A DNA stretch of 64,000 bases, taken from assembly GCF_048537545.1 (NCBI RefSeq), contig NZ_CP183218.1; one strand, 5' to 3'. The DNA is from Chania fonticola_B (GTDB lineage Bacteria > Pseudomonadota > Gammaproteobacteria > Enterobacterales > Enterobacteriaceae). The notes below the pieces were generated by a model, which did not search any database, was not told the origin of the DNA, and saw only the letters and a list, made by a program, of their open reading frames with translations. The position numbers and the translations under genes are program-made. Positions 16,409 to 26,027 of this stretch are shown here, one piece after another. Each line of letters begins with the position of its first letter. Within the stretch, counting starts at the first letter, position 1.

Positions 16409-18100
16409 ATGAAAACGCACGAAATCAACGGTATCCGCCCTTTCAGCGCCCTGATAGATGCCTGCTGGCGCGAGCCCTATTCCCTTCAACGTCTACTGAA
16501 AGATGCCATTGCCGGGGTTACCGTCGGCATCATTGCCATACCGCTGGCGATGGCGCTAGCCATTGCCAGCGGCGTTCCCCCACAGTATGGGCTGTATACC
16601 GCCGCCATTGCTGGCATCGTGATCGCCGTCAGCGGCGGTTCGCGCTACAGCGTTTCCGGCCCCACCGCGGCGTTTGTGGTGATCCTGTTCCCCGTTTCAC
16701 AGCAGTTTGGGCTCTCTGGCTTATTGATTGCCACCATGCTGTCCGGCGTATTCCTGCTGATTATGGGGTTAGCGCGGCTTGGTCGCCTGATCGAGTACAT
16801 TCCACTTTCGGTCACGCTTGGTTTTACCTCCGGGATTGCCATTACCATCGCCACCATGCAGGTGAAGGATTTCTTTGGCTTACAGCTGGCGGAAGTACCG
16901 GAAAACTACATCGGTAAGGTAAATGCGCTGTTGCATGCTTTACCCACCTCGGACTATGGCGATACGCTGATTGGCGTGGTCACTCTGGTAGTCCTGCTGC
17001 TCTGGCCAAAGCTGGGGCTGCGTATTCCCGGCCACCTGCCCGCCTTGTTGGCTGGCACCGCGGTGATGGCGATCCTGGCTCAGTTCGATCATCAGGTTGC
17101 GACCATTGGCTCTCGTTTCAGTTTCGAACTGGCCGACGGCAGCCAAGGCCAAGGTATCCCGCCGATCCTGCCGCAGTGGTTATTGCCCTGGCATCTGCCT
17201 GCTGGCGATGGTAAACCGACGGAACTAAGCTGGCAGCTGCTTTCCGCTCTATTACCGGCAGCCTTTTCCATGGCGATGCTTGGGGCGATCGAATCGCTGC
17301 TTTGCGCGGTAGTGTTGGATGGCATGACGGGCAAAAAGCACCACTCCAACGCCGAACTGATTGGCCAGGGCGCGGGTAACATCATCGCCCCGTTCTTCGG
17401 GGGGATCACCGCAACCGCCGCCATTGCCCGCTCGGCAGCCAACGTGCGTGCAGGGGCAACCTCACCGGTTTCGGCAATCATCCACTCGTTAATGGTGCTG
17501 CTGTCCTTGCTGATGCTGGCACCGTGGCTGTCCTACTTACCGCTGGCGGCGATGGCTTCGCTGTTGCTATTGGTTGCCTGGAACATGAGCGAGGCGCATA
17601 AAGTGGTTTATCTGCTGCGCCGGGCGCCGAAAGACGACATTTTGGTGATGCTGCTGTGTATGTCGCTAACGGTACTGTTTGATATGGTGATTGCCATTAC
17701 CGTTGGCATCGTACTGGCCTCACTGCTGTTTATGCGCCGAATCGCACGCATGACCCGCCTAAGCGAGTTGAGCGCCGAAGATGGCCGGCTGGTGCTGCGC
17801 GTCAACGGTCCGCTGTTCTTCGCCGCTGCCGAACGCGTGTTCAACGATCTGCTGGTACGCGGTGAAAACTATCACACCATCGTACTGCAATGGGATGCCG
17901 TGCCGGTGCTGGATGCCGGGGGGCTCAACGCGTTGCAACGTTATATCGACGCCCTGCCCGCCGAAAAACAGCTGGTGATCACCGATATTCCATTCCAGCC
18001 GCTAAAAACCCTGGCTCGTGCTCGCATGAAGCCAATCGATGGCAAGCTGCATTTCTACCCCACCCTGCCAGAAGCGCTCACCGCGCTGAACGCCCACTAA
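16409..18100 (+). CDS. dauA: C4-dicarboxylate transporter DauA (SulP family)
   Basis: 563 residues. The SulP layout is clear: about 12-14 membrane helices with GIIAIPLAMALAIASGVPPQ and GLYTAAIAGI, the motif SGPTAAFVVI near residue 90, and a C-terminal cytoplasmic STAS domain (about residues 440-560, with VLQWDAVPVLDAGGLNALQR). The length agrees with E. coli DauA (YchM), an aerobic succinate/fumarate transporter. In E. coli dauA sits between ychH and prs; here it lies convergent to kdsA at the other end of the cluster. The ATG at 16409 is preferred over the TTG directly before it. Confidence 0.88.
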   Translation: MKTHEINGIRPFSALIDACWREPYSLQRLLKDAIAGVTVGIIAIPLAMALAIASGVPPQYGLYTAAIAGIVIAVSGGSRYSVSGPTAAFVVILFPVSQQFGLSGLLIATMLSGVFLLIMGLARLGRLIEYIPLSVTLGFTSGIAITIATMQVKDFFGLQLAEVPENYIGKVNALLHALPTSDYGDTLIGVVTLVVLLLWPKLGLRIPGHLPALLAGTAVMAILAQFDHQVATIGSRFSFELADGSQGQGIPPILPQWLLPWHLPAGDGKPTELSWQLLSALLPAAFSMAMLGAIESLLCAVVLDGMTGKKHHSNAELIGQGAGNIIAPFFGGITATAAIARSAANVRAGATSPVSAIIHSLMVLLSLLMLAPWLSYLPLAAMASLLLLVAWNMSEAHKVVYLLRRAPKDDILVMLLCMSLTVLFDMVIAITVGIVLASLLFMRRIARMTRLSELSAEDGRLVLRVNGPLFFAAAERVFNDLLVRGENYHTIVLQWDAVPVLDAGGLNALQRYIDALPAEKQLVITDIPFQPLKTLARARMKPIDGKLHFYPTLPEALTALNAH

Positions 18101-18108
18101 AGCAAAAG

Positions 18109-18131
18109 GCCCGACAGCTTAATGTCGGGCC
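18109..18131. terminator. Bidirectional terminator between dauA and kdsA
   Basis: A GC-rich stem GGCCCGACA (18109-18117) with TGTCGGGCC (18123-18131), preceded by AAAA and followed by TTC. It can end both the dauA and the kdsA-side transcripts. Confidence 0.8.
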
Positions 18132-18186
18132 TTCAGATTGGCGGGCGCAGCATGCGCGCCCCCACTGAGCGATTTGTCAGCAGTCG

Positions 18187-19041
18187 TTAGTTGCTGGTAT
18201 CCAGCTCAGCAAAGCTTTTCACCAGATCGTCGATGGCTTTCATCTGTACCAGGAACGGTTCCAGCTTATCCAACGGCAGCGCCGAAGGACCATCGCATTT
18301 GGCATTGCTTGGATCTGGGTGCGCCTCGATAAACAGGCCAGCCAAACCTACCGCCATACCGGCACGAGCCAGCTCGGCAACCTGCGCACGGCGGCCGCCT
18401 GAGGCCGCACCAAACGGATCGCGGGTTTGCAGGGCGTGGGTCACGTCGAAGATCACCGGATGGCCACCGGTCACGTTCTTCATCACGTTGATACCCAACA
18501 TGTCGACCACCAGGTTGTCATAACCAAAGTTGCTGCCGCGATCGCACAGGATAACCTGATCGTTGCCGCCTTCTTTGAATTTATCGACGATATTGCCCAT
18601 CTGGCCCGGGCTGACGAACTGCGGTTTCTTGACGTTGATCACCGCGCCGGTTTTCGCCATGGCTTCAACCAGGTCGGTCTGGCGTGCCAGGAAGGCGGGC
18701 AGCTGGATCACATCAACCACTTCAGAAACTGGCTGCGCCTGTGCGGCTTCGTGCACATCGGTGATAATTTTCACGCCGAAGGTGCTTTTGATTTCCTGGA
18801 AAATCTTCATCCCTTCTTCCAGGCCTGGGCCACGGTAAGAATGGATAGATGAACGGTTGGCTTTATCAAAAGAGGCTTTGAAAACGTAAGGGATGCCCAG
18901 TTTTTGCGTCACGGTGACATAATGTTCGCAGATGCGCATCGCCAAATCGCGTGATTCCAGTACGTTCATACCGCCGAACAGTACAAACGGCAGATCGTTC
19001 GCTACCTTGATGTCGCCAATGCTGACTACTTTCTGTTCCAT
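18187..19041 (-). CDS. kdsA: 3-deoxy-D-manno-octulosonate 8-phosphate synthase
   Basis: 284 residues, the KdsA length. It condenses phosphoenolpyruvate with arabinose 5-phosphate to KDO 8-phosphate for lipopolysaccharide core synthesis. Visible are the family segments VLFGGMNVLESRDLAM, FKASFDKANRSSIHSYRGPG, the PEP-site FVSPGQMGN region and LIEAHPDPSNAKCDGPSALP. AAGGTG precedes the ATG. It closes the hemA-prfA-prmC-sirB2-sirB1-kdsA operon as in E. coli. Confidence 0.97.
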   Translation of the reverse strand: MEQKVVSIGDIKVANDLPFVLFGGMNVLESRDLAMRICEHYVTVTQKLGIPYVFKASFDKANRSSIHSYRGPGLEEGMKIFQEIKSTFGVKIITDVHEAAQAQPVSEVVDVIQLPAFLARQTDLVEAMAKTGAVINVKKPQFVSPGQMGNIVDKFKEGGNDQVILCDRGSNFGYDNLVVDMLGINVMKNVTGGHPVIFDVTHALQTRDPFGAASGGRRAQVAELARAGMAVGLAGLFIEAHPDPSNAKCDGPSALPLDKLEPFLVQMKAIDDLVKSFAELDTSN

Positions 19042-19079
19042 GCTTGCACCTTATTGATTAATAAATCGGAATCAGTGAA

Positions 19080-19889
19080 TTAATGCAGCGTGACCTGCTT
19101 GAGTTCGATGGAGTGGATTTGAATTTTTATCACTTCACTCACCGGGTCTTCAGGACACTGCTCGACAAAATAGTTAAGATCGGAAATGGCGATATGGTTG
19201 CATTCCAGCTGGGCATAAATCAAACCACGGTCGCGGATCTCGTAAGGGTCGTCCGGGTCAAAACTCAGCACAGCCTCGCTGGCTCGCAACGCAATTTCCA
19301 TCTGCTTTTCATCCATCAGCGCGGCTTTCAGCGTATCGAGCATCTTACGCACCACCAGAATGTTTTCCGATTCGTCCAGATCGTCATCTTCCAGTTCAGC
19401 CCCCAGCCCCAGATTACCCTTGAGCCAAACCTGCAACTGATGTTCGTTAAGCGTTTCCCCGTTCAGCGGGTTGACCAGCCACATCTCCTCATCCAGCCAG
19501 TCAGCACGCATGATCAACTGAGTGGGGAAAATCACTGGCATCAGCGGCAGATCCAACTGGTGGGCAATATGCAGGAAAATGGTTCCCAGAGAGACTGGCG
19601 TACCTTGGCGGGCTTCCAACACCTTATCCAGCCAGATAGCGTCAGAGAGCCGATAAACACCGCTGGCACCGCCGAATCCCCAGGTTTTAAAGAATAACTC
19701 GATAAGCGCTTCCAACTGCTGATCCTGGTTGAGATCGTCCGGGATGATTGCGCGCGCTTCTTCACTCAACTGTTGTAACTTGCGCTCAACTTCCGCCACC
19801 GGAAAGTCCCGCCGAATGATCTTTGATACCAGGATCACCCCCTCACTGAGTGAGGAAGTGTTAAATTCAAAATCGGCAATGCTGCTCAT
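19080..19889 (-). CDS. sirB1: SirB1 transglutaminase-like/TPR protein
   Basis: 269 residues, with an N-terminal transglutaminase-like region (FFKTWGFGGASGVYRLSDAI, GTPVSLGTIFLHIAHQLDLP) and a C-terminal TPR-like helical stretch (SFDPDDPYEIRDRGLIYAQL). It corresponds to SirB1 (YchA), found in the prmC-kdsA operon across enterobacteria; the function is not known. It overlaps sirB2 by 4 bp (ATGA), so translation is coupled. Confidence 0.9.
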   Translation of the reverse strand: MSSIADFEFNTSSLSEGVILVSKIIRRDFPVAEVERKLQQLSEEARAIIPDDLNQDQQLEALIELFFKTWGFGGASGVYRLSDAIWLDKVLEARQGTPVSLGTIFLHIAHQLDLPLMPVIFPTQLIMRADWLDEEMWLVNPLNGETLNEHQLQVWLKGNLGLGAELEDDDLDESENILVVRKMLDTLKAALMDEKQMEIALRASEAVLSFDPDDPYEIRDRGLIYAQLECNHIAISDLNYFVEQCPEDPVSEVIKIQIHSIELKQVTLH

Positions 19890-20284
19890 AGGTATCCCAT
19901 CAAGAACGGTATTTTGGTCGTGGCAAGTTTAACGATCAGATACAGACAGCCCAGTGCCAGAACGAATGCCAAGGTGCGGATATTCCAGCTTTGCGTCTTC
20001 TTGCCCAAGGCGACATAGCCCAACAGGATATAGATAATAACGCCAAACAACTTCTCGGTCAGCCACGAGTCCATGCCAAGCAGTGGGTAAAGTTTGAACA
20101 TCACCACCAGGGCAATACCGGTGGCAAACAGCACCGTATCATTGATATGCGGCGTGATCTTTACCCAGCGCTTGTTGCTCATCGGCGATGCACGCCACTT
20201 CCAGAAGAAACGCAGTACAAACAACGTAATGCTGATGGCTACCGTTAATAAATGCAGATGTTTTAGCGCCATGTAAGCGGCCAT
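19886..20284 (-). CDS. sirB2: SirB2 family membrane protein
   Basis: 132 residues with four hydrophobic helices and the conserved KITPHINDTVLFATG segment of SirB/YchQ. It is an inner-membrane protein of unknown function that lies between prmC and sirB1. The start may be Met1 or Met5 (20272). Confidence 0.9.
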   Translation of the reverse strand: MAAYMALKHLHLLTVAISITLFVLRFFWKWRASPMSNKRWVKITPHINDTVLFATGIALVVMFKLYPLLGMDSWLTEKLFGVIIYILLGYVALGKKTQSWNIRTLAFVLALGCLYLIVKLATTKIPFLMGYL

Positions 20285-20302
20285 AGTGGTTTCCTTGGTT
20301 TC

Positions 20303-21136
20303 TTATAGTGGTTTTTGGCCCAGAGTCACGCGATCGTTGCCGCCATAGTCGCGATGCGTTGCCACCGCGATAAATCCCGCAGCATTCAACAGCGTACGTA
20401 CATTTTCACCCTGTTGCCAACCGTGCTCAAGCAACAGCCAACCCTGCGGCTCTAAATAATCTGCGGCCTGCTGCACGATCGCCGCCAGATCGGCCAGACC
20501 CTGCTCGGCGGCCACTAGCGCACTGCCAGGTTCAAAGCGGACATCGCCCTGCGCAAGGTGAGGATCGGCTTCATCAATATAGGGGGGGTTACTGGCGATC
20601 AGCGCAAACTTTTGCCCGGCGACCGGCGTAAACCAGCTCCCTTGCAAAAAGCGCGCATTGTTAATCGCCAGTTTTTGCGCGTTATGCTGCGCCAGCGCCA
20701 CGGCTTCCGGTTGCAGATCGATGCCGGTAAGCTGGCAGTCTGGCCGTTCGCTGGCTAACGCCAGGGCAATCGCGCCGGTACCGGTACCAAGATCCAGAAT
20801 GGCACACGGCGTTGCGGGCAGGCGCTCCAGAGCCAACTCCACCAAACATTCGGTATCCGGGCGCGGGATTAGCGTAGCGGGCGAAACCGAGAGCGGAAGC
20901 GACCAGAACTCACGCTCGCCAACCAGATACGCCACCGGTTCCCCGCGTTCACGGCGAGCCAGCAGCACCGTTAGCTTCTCAGCCTGCTCTGCCGTCAGCA
21001 GAGTTTCGCCAAATGCCAACAGGTAGGTTCTGGCCCGACCGGTTACGAAACCCAACAGGATCTCCGCATCACGTTTGGCGCTATCACTATGCGTCAGGCG
21101 TAAGGTCGCGGTTTTCAGCCAGGTTTGATAATCCAT
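20303..21136 (-). CDS. prmC: Release-factor glutamine methyltransferase PrmC
   Basis: 277 residues. The SAM-binding motif ILDLGTGTGAIALALA lies near residue 115 and the catalytic ASNPPYIDEAD motif near residue 183. PrmC methylates the glutamine of the GGQ motif in release factors 1 and 2. Its start codon overlaps the prfA stop (TAATG), coupling it to its substrate's gene. Confidence 0.96.
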   Translation of the reverse strand: MDYQTWLKTATLRLTHSDSAKRDAEILLGFVTGRARTYLLAFGETLLTAEQAEKLTVLLARRERGEPVAYLVGEREFWSLPLSVSPATLIPRPDTECLVELALERLPATPCAILDLGTGTGAIALALASERPDCQLTGIDLQPEAVALAQHNAQKLAINNARFLQGSWFTPVAGQKFALIASNPPYIDEADPHLAQGDVRFEPGSALVAAEQGLADLAAIVQQAADYLEPQGWLLLEHGWQQGENVRTLLNAAGFIAVATHRDYGGNDRVTLGQKPL

Positions 21137-22221
21137 TACTCAGGCTCGGCAGAGAGTGCAGCCAACTGATCGGCCTGGTATTCCTGCACGATCGGCTGGA
21201 TTAGCATATCCAGCTTGCCTTCCATCACCTCATCCAGACGATACAGCGTCAGGTTGATGCGGTGGTCGGTCACACGCCCCTGCGGGAAGTTATAGGTACG
21301 GTTACGATCGGAACGATCGCCGGTGCCCAGCAGGTTGCGGCGGGTAGAAGCCTCTGCCAACTGGCGTTTCGCCATCTCTGCCGCGCGGATACGTGCCCCA
21401 AGCACCGACATCGCCTTGGCTTTGTTCTTGTGCTGTGAACGTTCGTCCTGGCATTCAACCACAATGCCGGTTGGCAAGTGGGTAATACGGATCGCCGAAT
21501 CGGTGGTGTTAACGTGCTGACCACCGGCCCCGGAAGAACGGAAGGTATCGATTTTCAGATCGCCCGCATTGATTTCTGGCAGCTCCGCCTCTGGCACCGC
21601 TGGCATCACCGCCACCGTGCAGGCAGAGGTATGAATACGACCCTGGGATTCGGTTTCCGGCACGCGTTGAACGCGGTGACCGCCAGATTCAAACTTCAGT
21701 TGACCGTAAACGCCGTCGCCAGACACTTTGGCGATGACCTCTTTGTAACCGCCGTGCTCGCCCACGTTTTCGCTCATGATCTCAACTCGCCAGCGGCGAG
21801 TTTCAGCGTAACGGCTATACATACGGAACAGATCGCCAGCAAAGATGGCCGCTTCGTCGCCACCGGTTCCGGCGCGCACTTCGAGGAAGCAGTCGCGCTC
21901 ATCGTCCGGATCCTTGGGCAGCAGTAACACCTGCAGCTGTTGTTCCAGTTCTTCCGTCGCCGCTTTGGCCTGTTTCAGCTCTTCCTGCGCCATTTCACGC
22001 ATTTCCGGATCGTCCAGCATCATTTCTGCCGTGGCGAGATCGTCCTGCACCTGACGCCATTCCAGAAAACAACGGCTGACGTCGGTCAACTGCGCATATT
22101 CGCGCGACAGGCCACGGAACCGATCCTGATCGGCAATGACACTGGCATCGCCGAGCAGCGCCTGAACTTCTTCATGGCGCTCTTGTAACGCTTCCAGTTT
22201 GGCAACAATAGAAGGCTTCAT
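21136..22221 (-). CDS. prfA: Peptide chain release factor 1
   Basis: 361 residues, nearly the E. coli length. The peptidyl-hydrolysis motif is in FRSSGAGGQHVNTTDSAIRI near residue 233, and the stop-codon-reading region is in HRVQRVPETESQGRIHTS. The usual family tripeptide here is PAT or PVT; PET is a conservative variant of PxT. RF1 reads UAA and UAG. It follows hemA by 32 bp. Confidence 0.97.
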   Translation of the reverse strand: MKPSIVAKLEALQERHEEVQALLGDASVIADQDRFRGLSREYAQLTDVSRCFLEWRQVQDDLATAEMMLDDPEMREMAQEELKQAKAATEELEQQLQVLLLPKDPDDERDCFLEVRAGTGGDEAAIFAGDLFRMYSRYAETRRWRVEIMSENVGEHGGYKEVIAKVSGDGVYGQLKFESGGHRVQRVPETESQGRIHTSACTVAVMPAVPEAELPEINAGDLKIDTFRSSGAGGQHVNTTDSAIRITHLPTGIVVECQDERSQHKNKAKAMSVLGARIRAAEMAKRQLAEASTRRNLLGTGDRSDRNRTYNFPQGRVTDHRINLTLYRLDEVMEGKLDMLIQPIVQEYQADQLAALSAEPE

Positions 22222-22253
22222 GCGTGGTTTTAAACCCTGTTAATAAAAGAGAA

Positions 22254-23516
22254 CTAATGCTGATCCAGCCCGAGGCTGTCGCGTAAAATGTGCAACCGCT
22301 CCATGTCGCCGTCACCGGCGGCCTGCTGGAGGGATTTGGTAGGGGCATGAATAAGACGATTGGTTAATCTGTGGGCCAGCTCATGGATCACCTGCTCCAC
22401 GTTAGCGCCTTGAGCAATCGCTGCCAGCGCTTTTGACTCCATTTCCGCACGGATTTGATCGGCCTGCGAACGGTAGTCTCTGATGGTATCTGTCGCGCCC
22501 TGTGAGCGCAGCCAGGTCATGAAATTGCTGCTTTCCTGCTGCACAATGGTCTCGGCCTGTACGGCCGCCGCCTGCCGTTGTGCCATATTGCTCTGAATAA
22601 TGGCCTGCAGGTCATCCACGGTGTAGAGATAGGCGTTCGCCAGTTTACCCACTTCCGGCTCGATATCACGCGGAACGGCAATATCCACCAGCAACATCGG
22701 CTGGTTGCGGCGTGCCTTCAGGGCCCGCTCGACCATGCCCTTGCCGATGATGGGCAACGGGCTGGCGGTGGAGCTGATAATGATATCGGCATCTGCCAGA
22801 CGTGCGTCAATCTCCGGCAATGAGATCACCTCTGCCCCCACCTCTTGCGCCAAGACCTGGGCGCGTTCACGGGTGCGGTTAGCGATGATCATATGCTGCA
22901 CTTTATGCTCACGCAGATGGCGGGCAACCAGCTCGATCGTTTCCCCCGCGCCGACCAACAGCACATTCAGTTCGGCAAGAGATTCGAAGATTTGACGCGC
23001 TAACGCACAGGCGGCAAAGGCAACGGATACCGCGCTGGCACCGATTTCGGTTTCAGTACGTACACGCTTGGCAACGGAGAAGGATTTCTGAAACAGGCGC
23101 TCCAGCTCACCGGAAAGTGACTGACCACGCTGGGATTCGGCAAAAGCTTTCTTTACCTGCCCGAGGATCTGGGGTTCACCCAGTACCAAAGAGTCTAACC
23201 CGCTGGCAACGCGCATCAGGTGGCTGACGGCCTCGTCGCCGTGATGCCAATACAGGCTTTTGCGCACGTCTTCCGCACGCAGATGGTGATAATCACATAA
23301 CCAGGCTACCAGTTGTTCATGCAGATGATCCTGCTGCTCCACGCTGAGGTACAGCTCGGTGCGGTTACAGGTAGACAGCACAACGCCGCCCTGCACCAAT
23401 GGCTGTTGCAGCAAGCTATTCAGCGCCTTGTCGATCGACTCTGGGGAGAAGGTCACCCGTTCTCGCAGAGAAACCGGAGCGGTTTTGTGATTAATACCTA
23501 ACGCCAGAAGGGTCAT
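22254..23516 (-). CDS. hemA: Glutamyl-tRNA reductase
   Basis: 420 residues. The catalytic cysteine is in VVLSTCNRTELYLSV near residue 50, the NADPH domain has VLLVGAGETIELVARHL near residue 188, and the C-terminal dimerisation domain follows. HemA makes glutamate-1-semialdehyde, the first committed step of C5-pathway tetrapyrrole synthesis. The N-terminal MTLLALGINHKTAPV, with its two lysine residues further in, matches the region through which haem regulates HemA stability in enterics. It heads the operon reading toward kdsA. Confidence 0.97.
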   Translation of the reverse strand: MTLLALGINHKTAPVSLRERVTFSPESIDKALNSLLQQPLVQGGVVLSTCNRTELYLSVEQQDHLHEQLVAWLCDYHHLRAEDVRKSLYWHHGDEAVSHLMRVASGLDSLVLGEPQILGQVKKAFAESQRGQSLSGELERLFQKSFSVAKRVRTETEIGASAVSVAFAACALARQIFESLAELNVLLVGAGETIELVARHLREHKVQHMIIANRTRERAQVLAQEVGAEVISLPEIDARLADADIIISSTASPLPIIGKGMVERALKARRNQPMLLVDIAVPRDIEPEVGKLANAYLYTVDDLQAIIQSNMAQRQAAAVQAETIVQQESSNFMTWLRSQGATDTIRDYRSQADQIRAEMESKALAAIAQGANVEQVIHELAHRLTNRLIHAPTKSLQQAAGDGDMERLHILRDSLGLDQH

Positions 23517-24007
23517 TGCTTCGAGTAATACTTCTCTTGGTACGGGTTCTCGTTGTCCGGCATTCTACTTGATGCGCGACATCAATTAAAGTGACAACCG
23601 CATCTTCCGGCCAATCGCTGGTATTGGCGGGACAAATCAGTCAGCACGACAAAACTCGGTATGTTTCAAACTCATCAGAAACCTCAAGGGAAAAACGCTG
23701 AAATGCAGCGCTACCCCTTGCAAACGCCCCTTTCAGCCTGGCTGGCGACATCCTTCGTATTCCCACTGCTTAACATTACACATTACTGATAATCACAATA
23801 AGTTACGGTTTCCATTGTTTTAATTGCAATTTTTTCGGCATGTTCCCATAATCCCGCAAAATGGTTAGCTAACAAACTATTTACATGGAAACCGTTTCGG
23901 GATTTCACTTTCTGTTTCCGGAAAGTGAGCAAACCAGAAAGCCCCAGGCTGTGTTGGCCGATGGATGGGTTTTCGTATCTTGAGCAGCACGTAAGAAGGG
24001 ACGTTCA
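23517..24007. promoter_or_regulatory. hemA/porin divergent control region with LacI-type operator repeats
   Basis: This 491-bp gap separates divergent hemA and the porin gene. An 11-bp sequence ACGGTTTCCAT (23805-23815) recurs as an exact inverted copy ATGGAAACCGT (23885-23895). The second lies inside a near-palindrome GGAAACCGTTTC typical of LacI/GalR-type sugar regulators. A separate hairpin CACTTTC/GAAAGTG with an 8-nt loop is at 23906-23927. These lie on the porin side and suggest carbohydrate-dependent control and looping. The hemA promoter is presumably nearer 23520-23700 but I cannot assign it. Confidence 0.5.
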
Positions 24008-25153
24008 ATGAAATTACGTAGATTAAGCCAGGCGGTTACCGCAGGGCTGATAGCGGGTTGTAGCGCATTCGCAGCACATGCTGAAATCACCCTATTAAAG
24101 CAGGACCCGCAAGCGGGCGATCCCCTTAGCCGCCTCACCTTTACCGTTGGCGGCAGTATTCGTCCTCAGTTCAATATGATGACTGGCGATGGCGATAAAG
24201 GCTCTTATAAACGCAACGGTTTTGACGGCGGCACACGTTTTCGCTTCGCCACCGATTACTATCTGTTCGACGACATCAGTTGGATCAACTATTACGAGTT
24301 AGGCGTCAACATCCCGGCTCTGTTCAGTTGGGACAATCACTACGCCGAGGGTGCCAACAACACCTCACGGCGCATGCTGTATACCGGTTTAAAAAGCAAA
24401 ACCTGGGGCCAATTGACCTACGGTAAGCAAAACAGCGTTTATTACGACGTGGTCGGGGCCAAAACCGACATCTGGGATTACGACATGCTTGCCCAAGCGC
24501 CGGGCAACGGCATTAACGGCGATTATGACGGTTCCTATCGTTCACGCAGCATGCTGAAATATAAAAATACCTTTGGCGACGCTGACCTTTATGCCGCTTA
24601 CCTGTTCAACGACGATGAATACTTGCCAGGTAACGGCCTGCGCTACAAGCGCAAGGGCGGCGGTTCGCTGGGTGTGGATTATCACTTGACCAAAGACCTC
24701 ACCTGGGGCACCGCCTGGAACTACACCAGCGCCGAGATGCGCAACCCCAATAATAACGACAACAAAGACTATAATCAGAACATCATCGGTACCGCATTGA
24801 GCTGGAAGCCGGATAACTGGACGCTCAGCTTCGGTGGCGGCTGGTATGACAACTACCTGACTACCAAGAAGAAGGATGTTAACAACTACTTCGCAGGGGA
24901 TGCCTGGGGGATTGAATACTTCGCCGGTTATAGCTTCCCGGTTGGCGAATACGCGGTGAAATCCATCATGCCTTACTTTATGGGCGACCGCCTGCAGTAC
25001 ACCACTGGCCGCGATTATCAGCGTATTGATAATGGCTTGGGGATCTCCTTCCAGTTTGACTACGGTTTCCGCGCCGACGTCGAACACGTGCTGACGTCCA
25101 GCACCGATAATCTGGGCGATATGACGGTTGTTCGTTTGCGTTACGATTTCTGA
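24008..25153 (+). CDS. Outer-membrane porin
   Basis: 381 residues. The signal peptide (MKLRRLSQAVTAGL and onward) is probably cleaved after AHA, near residue 25. The mature protein alternates short amphipathic strands rich in aromatic residues, contains the porin-type segment LKSKTWGQLTYGKQNSVYYD and ends in a C-terminal phenylalanine (VVRLRYDF), which the BAM machinery recognises. It belongs to the general Gram-negative porin superfamily but not obviously to OmpC/OmpF; sugar-specific porins are an alternative. A sugar-type operator pair lies upstream. E. coli has no gene between hemA and lolB, so this is a lineage-specific insertion. Confidence 0.8.
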   Translation: MKLRRLSQAVTAGLIAGCSAFAAHAEITLLKQDPQAGDPLSRLTFTVGGSIRPQFNMMTGDGDKGSYKRNGFDGGTRFRFATDYYLFDDISWINYYELGVNIPALFSWDNHYAEGANNTSRRMLYTGLKSKTWGQLTYGKQNSVYYDVVGAKTDIWDYDMLAQAPGNGINGDYDGSYRSRSMLKYKNTFGDADLYAAYLFNDDEYLPGNGLRYKRKGGGSLGVDYHLTKDLTWGTAWNYTSAEMRNPNNNDNKDYNQNIIGTALSWKPDNWTLSFGGGWYDNYLTTKKKDVNNYFAGDAWGIEYFAGYSFPVGEYAVKSIMPYFMGDRLQYTTGRDYQRIDNGLGISFQFDYGFRADVEHVLTSSTDNLGDMTVVRLRYDF

Positions 25154-25160
25154 CCCACCA

Positions 25161-25185
25161 AAGCGCGCCATTATACGGCGCGCTT
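25161..25185. terminator. GC-rich hairpin after the porin gene
   Basis: Inverted repeat AAGCGCGCC (25161-25169) with GGCGCGCTT (25177-25185), starting 8 bp after the stop codon. The T-run is absent, so termination strength is uncertain. Confidence 0.55.
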
Positions 25186-25406
25186 AGAGGATAGACTCGC
25201 TCTGAAGGGGCGTAGCATGCTACGCCCACAGATTTCCAACCCAAAAAGTTCCGCCATCGTTTACAATCCTCCCCACGCCAGACACCACCCTTGCCGCAAG
25301 GCTTTTGCGCCATTGTATTATTGACGTTACGCCACTCGCCCGTTAGCGTGGTGGCAGAAATGCTAACCCGCACTGCCCCGCAAGGACAAAAGGACAACAA
25401 AACGTT

Positions 25407-26027
25407 ATGCCTATCCGCAAAGTTAGTTTGCTTCGCCTGATCCCATTAGCCAGCCTGGTGCTGACGGCCTGTACCCTCACCAAGCCTGGCCCGGCCACCA
25501 GCCCGACGTCTCCGCAGTGGCTCGCTCATGAGCAAGCGGTGCAACAGCTTGAGCAATATCAGACCCGGGGCGCTTTCGCTTACCTTACCGATCAGAAGAA
25601 AGTCTATGCTCGCTTCTTCTGGCAACAATACACGCCCGACCGCTACCGCCTGCTGCTGACCAATCCGCTTGGCAGCACCGAGCTGGAACTGAACGTGCAA
25701 AAAAGCGTGGTTCAGTTGACGGATAACCAGGGGAAACGCTATGTCAGCGACAACCCGGAAGAGATGATCCGCAAGCTGACCGGCATGCAGATCCCGCTGG
25801 ATAACCTGCGCCAGTGGATGCTTGGCCTGCCAGGGCAAGCCACCGACTTCAGCCTGGACTCCCAGTACCGCCTGAACAAGCTGACCTACAAACAGGGCGA
25901 TCTGACCTGGGTTGTCACCTATCAGGACTACAACACCGATCTCAAAATCCCGTTACCGAGCCGCCTTGAGCTGCAACAGGGCGATCAACGCATCAAGCTG
26001 AAAATGGATAACTGGACGCTCAAGTGA
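25407..26027 (+). CDS. lolB: Outer-membrane lipoprotein insertion factor LolB
   Basis: 206 residues with a lipoprotein signal peptide ending LVLTAC (lipobox, Cys 22). The body has the LolB segments YQTRGAFAYLTDQKKVYARF and LLLTNPLGSTELEL, in which the exposed hydrophobic residue for membrane insertion lies. LolB receives lipoproteins from LolA and inserts them in the outer membrane. Its stop codon overlaps the ispE start (TGATG). Confidence 0.95.
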   Translation: MPIRKVSLLRLIPLASLVLTACTLTKPGPATSPTSPQWLAHEQAVQQLEQYQTRGAFAYLTDQKKVYARFFWQQYTPDRYRLLLTNPLGSTELELNVQKSVVQLTDNQGKRYVSDNPEEMIRKLTGMQIPLDNLRQWMLGLPGQATDFSLDSQYRLNKLTYKQGDLTWVVTYQDYNTDLKIPLPSRLELQQGDQRIKLKMDNWTLK

